Assembly: GCA_902472225.1 (NCBI GenBank)
Contig: CABRNB010000038.1
Location: forward strand, 1 to 24,535
Direction: 5' to 3'
DNA from: Caccousia sp900752115
GTDB lineage: Bacteria; Bacillota; Clostridia; Oscillospirales; Acutalibacteraceae
DNA length: 24,535 bases
Position numbers and translations under genes: made by a program
The notes under the pieces: generated by a model
The model's database searches: none
Told to the model about the DNA's origin: nothing
Seen by the model: only the letters and a program-made list of their open reading frames with translations
In this document: positions 22,047-24,535 of the stretch, one piece after another
How the letters are laid out: every line of letters starts with the position of its first letter
Position numbering within the stretch: the first letter of the stretch is position 1

Positions 22047-23930
22047 ATGAATAAACAGACGGAATTCGAGAGACGCCTGAGCCGCCATTATGACGAGCTC
22101 AAATGGCTGTATTGTGAGCTGTATCCGGGCCGTGAGGATCTGTTTCACCAGCTCTGCACCATGCTGGAGGGCTTTTACAACGATAGAAAGCCTTCATGGA
22201 AGACGCTCGATCGCAAACGCGAAAAGGATCCAGAATGGTTCCATAGCCAGAAAATGGTCGGAATGATGCTTTATATCGACGCATTCCGTGATAATCTCAA
22301 GGGTGTGGAATCAAAGCTTGATTATTTCCTGGACTGCAATGTCAACTATCTGCATTTGATGCCCTTCCTGGAAACACCCCGCGGGATGAGCGACGGCGGA
22401 TATGCTGTCTCCGATTACCGCAAAATTCAGGAAAACCTCGGAACAATGGAGGATCTCGCAGCACTCTCCAAAAAATGCCACAGCAAGGGAATCAGCCTGT
22501 GCATGGATTTTGTCATGAACCACACCTCACAGGAACACGAATGGGCGAAACGAGCTGTCGCAGGCGAGCGTGAGTATCAGGATCGTTATTTCTTCTTTGA
22601 TAATTTCGATATTCCCGCACAGTATGAAAAGACCTGCCCTCAGGTTTTCCCCACGACCGCTCCGGGAAATTTCACATGGCTTGACAGCTGTCATAAATTT
22701 GTGATGACCACGTTCTATCCTTATCAGTGGGATCTCAACTACGCGAATCCGGTGGTATTCAACGAAATGACAGCCAATATGCTCTACCTGGTAAATCAGG
22801 GAATTGACATCGTTCGAATTGACGCCGTTCCGTACATCTGGAAACAAATCGGGACCACCTGCCGCAATCTTCCTCAGGTACATACCATTGTGCGCATGAT
22901 GCGTATGATCACAGAGATTGTCTGCCCCGGCGTACTTCTTCTCGGCGAGGTTGTTATGGAGCCCTCCAAGGTTGTTCCCTACTTCGGCACGCTTGAAAAA
23001 CCGGAGTGCCACATGCTCTACAACGTAACCACGATGGCCTCCACCTGGCACACGGTCGCTACCGGCGATACCTCTTTGCTCAAGCATCAGATGGATATTG
23101 TCAATTCTCTCCCGAAGCAGTATGTTTTCCTCAATTATCTGCGCTGCCACGACGATATTGGCTGGGGTCTCGACTACGACTGGCTCAGACAGTTCGGCAT
23201 CAGCGAAGCCCCTCACAAAAAATTCCTGAACGATTATTTCCAGGGCTACTACCCCGGAAGCGAGTCAAGAGGCGAACTCTACAACGACGATCCTGTTCTG
23301 CAGGACGCACGCCTGTGCGGCACTACCGCTTCCATGTGCGGTTTGGAGGCTGCCGGCTTTGAGCAGAATGAGGAAAAAACGAATCGTGCAATCCAAAAGA
23401 TTCTCATGCTGAACGCTTACCTCTTTATTCAGACCGGCATTCCGGTTATCTACAGCGGTGATGAAATTGGCCAGGTCAACGATTACTCTTACAAGGAATC
23501 TCCCGACTTTGACCGCCGTACGGACAGCCGCTATCTGCACCGGGGCAAGTTCCGCTGGGATATCGAGCCATGCCGCAGCATTGAAGGCAGCGTACAGAAT
23601 CGAATTTTTGAAGGCATGAAGAAAATGGAGTCTCTCCGTTTCGCCTATGCGCCGTTTTCCGGCGAGGCAGATGTCTGGACCAAGGATACCTATGAGCCTG
23701 CTGTTCTCTGCATCTGCCGTCAGCTCGGCAATGAGATGATTACCGCTTTGTTTAACTTCCGCGGTGAGGAGAATGTTGCTCATATCGACATGGGACCGTT
23801 TGAGTGGAAAGATTTGCTCACCGGCGAAACCCGTGTTCTGCGTGAAGTCACTGTTCCCGCCAACGGATGCGCTTGGTATTACAGAAGCTGGCAACAGGAA
23901 AACGGCACCGAGAAACAGGAAACAAAATAA
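22047..23930 (+). CDS. Amylosucrase (GH13 subfamily 4), intracellular
   Basis: The protein has 627 residues, close to the 636 of the Neisseria polysaccharea enzyme, and no signal peptide. The GH13 regions are complete: region I DFVMNHTS at 154-161, region II GIDIVRIDAV with nucleophile Asp259, region III LLGEVV with acid/base Glu301, and region IV RCHDDIGW with His368-Asp369. The amylosucrase-typical words GGYAVSDYR, QWDLNYANP and DSRYLHRGKFRW are present. The first and last hold the Asp123 and Arg equivalents of the sucrose-binding salt bridge. The reaction expected is transfer of glucose from sucrose onto an alpha-1,4-glucan with release of fructose; a sucrose hydrolase of the same subfamily cannot be excluded. 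The ATG at 22047 has only a GGGGG Shine-Dalgarno-like run. A GTG at 22026 is less likely. Control by the upstream LacI protein is inferred. Confidence 0.9.
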   Translation: MNKQTEFERRLSRHYDELKWLYCELYPGREDLFHQLCTMLEGFYNDRKPSWKTLDRKREKDPEWFHSQKMVGMMLYIDAFRDNLKGVESKLDYFLDCNVNYLHLMPFLETPRGMSDGGYAVSDYRKIQENLGTMEDLAALSKKCHSKGISLCMDFVMNHTSQEHEWAKRAVAGEREYQDRYFFFDNFDIPAQYEKTCPQVFPTTAPGNFTWLDSCHKFVMTTFYPYQWDLNYANPVVFNEMTANMLYLVNQGIDIVRIDAVPYIWKQIGTTCRNLPQVHTIVRMMRMITEIVCPGVLLLGEVVMEPSKVVPYFGTLEKPECHMLYNVTTMASTWHTVATGDTSLLKHQMDIVNSLPKQYVFLNYLRCHDDIGWGLDYDWLRQFGISEAPHKKFLNDYFQGYYPGSESRGELYNDDPVLQDARLCGTTASMCGLEAAGFEQNEEKTNRAIQKILMLNAYLFIQTGIPVIYSGDEIGQVNDYSYKESPDFDRRTDSRYLHRGKFRWDIEPCRSIEGSVQNRIFEGMKKMESLRFAYAPFSGEADVWTKDTYEPAVLCICRQLGNEMITALFNFRGEENVAHIDMGPFEWKDLLTGETRVLREVTVPANGCAWYYRSWQQENGTEKQETK

Positions 23931-23964
23931 TATCGCTCCCTCTCTGTCTCAAAACGGGACATAC

Positions 23965-24004
23965 AAAAGAGACGCTGTTCAAAGAAATGAAAAGCGTCTC
24001 TTTT
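23965..24004 (+). terminator. Rho-independent terminator of the amylosucrase gene
   Basis: A 12-bp stem, AAAAGAGACGCT with AGCGTCTCTTTT, surrounds a 16-base loop and runs into TTTTT. The stretch from here to 24150 shows nothing recognisable. Confidence 0.88.
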
Positions 24005-24151
24005 TGATTGTTAATATGCTTTAGCGAAACGCCCCCAACTCTGCACCTCTGGCTTTGCCGGGGCATAACACTTTCAATCCCTATCTCATCTCTCGCGATG
24101 TACCCGTATTTCAAAGAAAACCGTCCTGCATAATTTTCAGATAATACAGCA

Positions 24152-24185
24152 AAAAAGACTGAACGCAAAAGCGTTCAGTCTTTTT
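24152..24185 (-). terminator. Terminator directly after the tRNA gene
   Basis: A perfect 15-bp stem, AAAAAGACTGAACGC with GCGTTCAGTCTTTTT, has a 4-base loop. On the minus strand it begins at the very end of the tRNA and ends in a T run. Confidence 0.88.
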
Positions 24186-24261
24186 GGTGGGCCATCAAGG
24201 ACTCGAACCTTGGACCGATCGGTTATGAGCCGACTGCTCTGACCAACTGAGCTAATGGCCC
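24185..24261 (-). tRNA. tRNA with CAT anticodon, probably tRNA-Ile2 (lysidine type), CCA encoded
   Basis: A full 77-base cloverleaf can be drawn. It has acceptor GGGCCAT/ATGGCCC, D arm GCTC..GAGC, anticodon stem GTCGG/CCGAT with loop CTCATAA, a five-base variable loop, T arm CAAGG/CCTTG with TTCGAGT, discriminator A, and encoded CCA. The CAT anticodon fits Met, or Ile2 after conversion to lysidine by TilS. The acceptor has C4-G69 and C5-G68, which known Ile2 tRNAs share (E. coli GGCCCC, B. subtilis GGACCTT). Elongator Met tRNAs differ at these positions. The GGCTCATAACC loop region also resembles Bacillus Ile2. I therefore favour Ile2. It is a single tRNA gene with its own promoter and terminator. 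Confidence 0.92.
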
Positions 24262-24318
24262 AAATTTGCACATACACAACTTATGAAAACATCATACTCT
24301 TCATTCGCCAACGCATCT

Positions 24319-24347
24319 ATCTTATCATATTCTCCTTTCCTGTGCAA
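24319..24347 (-). promoter_or_regulatory. Promoter of the tRNA gene
   Basis: On the minus strand, TTGCAC (24342-24347), 17 bases, then TAAGAT (24319-24324). It would start the transcript about 50 bases before the mature tRNA. Confidence 0.65.
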
Positions 24348-24364
24348 GCATTTTTTGCAGTGCA

Positions 24365-24415
24365 GCACCGGAGCTCAGTCTGTGTGCGACCGAAGAGAAT
24401 ACGAATAACCGGTGC
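24365..24415. repeat. Inverted repeat GCACCGG/CCGGTGC with 37-base loop
   Basis: The arms at 24365-24371 and 24409-24415 are exact inverted repeats. It lies upstream of the tRNA promoter; no function is assigned. Confidence 0.3.
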
Positions 24416-24483
24416 CTAATCAGCATCCTGATACAGACAGATAATTTACAAAGGCGTGATTTTCCAGAACAAAAAAACATAAT

Positions 24484-24513
24484 AAATATCCCCCGGCGAA
24501 GCCGGGGGTATTT
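24484..24513. terminator. GC-rich hairpin near the window end
   Basis: CCCCCGGC/GCCGGGGG with a GAA loop, extended by AAATA/TATTT across one bulged T. It probably ends a transcript from beyond the right edge or is a repetitive hairpin. A second hairpin with the same core (GGGC GAA GCCC, 24521-24531) follows immediately and is cut by the window end. Confidence 0.5.
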
Positions 24514-24535
24514 CATATGCGGGCGAAGCCCTATG

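Noticed and set aside
24325..24516. A 63-codon minus-strand frame upstream of the tRNA
   Set aside because: It overlaps the tRNA promoter and hairpins, has no ribosome binding site, and resembles no protein.
1..24535. CRISPR array, integrase attachment site or prophage genes
   Set aside because: I found no regularly spaced repeats, no recombinase or phage-like gene, and no duplicated tRNA end sequence.

Overview
The window looks like a chromosomal segment from a moderately GC-rich Gram-positive bacterium. My best guess is a Clostridia member of the Oscillospirales type. This is inference from gene content (BceRSAB-like and YtrA/YtrB-like modules, a YtvI-like AI-2E protein, a DUF368 transporter), strong AGGAGG-type ribosome binding sites, and Rho-independent terminators. 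No ribosomal RNA or marker gene is present to fix the taxon. Six of the 18 intact genes appear to start with GTG or TTG, each decided by a well-placed Shine-Dalgarno. I see no insertion sequence, phage gene or CRISPR array.

Left part (1-8.8 kb). The end of a DUF368 polyprenyl-phosphate transporter is followed by an acidic TPR/DUF4261-like protein (+). A convergent membrane-anchored XRE regulator (-) follows. Then, on the minus strand, comes a cell-envelope stress module read right to left: response regulator, histidine kinase, ABC ATPase, FtsX-type permease. The layout is that of the BceRSAB peptide-antibiotic sensing and detoxification systems. A direct/inverted repeat that fits the regulator's binding site overlaps the last codons of the kinase gene. 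A truncated nucleotide-kinase-like fragment lies at the end of this operon.

Middle (8.8-17.2 kb). A lone SGNH/GDSL hydrolase (+) has a near-consensus promoter and a 15-bp palindrome at its start site. A polar amino-acid ABC importer (-) has its binding-protein gene first, separated from the permease and ATPase by a strong hairpin and a second promoter. An AI-2E family membrane protein (+) follows. Next is a three-gene YtrA-type operon (GntR repressor, ABC ATPase, large permease) whose transcription start is covered by a perfect CTGTACTA/TAGTACAG operator.

Right part (17.2-24.5 kb). A three-gene minus-strand operon encodes a DUF4422 glycosyltransferase-like protein and a two-component polysaccharide-type ABC exporter. 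A small unknown membrane protein follows. A LacI-family regulator (+) stands immediately before a GH13_4 amylosucrase (+) that has an excellent promoter and two matching operator-like boxes. The window ends with a CAT-anticodon tRNA whose acceptor stem fits isoleucine-2 identity, its promoter and terminator, and hairpins with a GGGCGAAGCCC-type core.

All functions are read from the sequence by recognition of motifs and family architecture; no database search was run.
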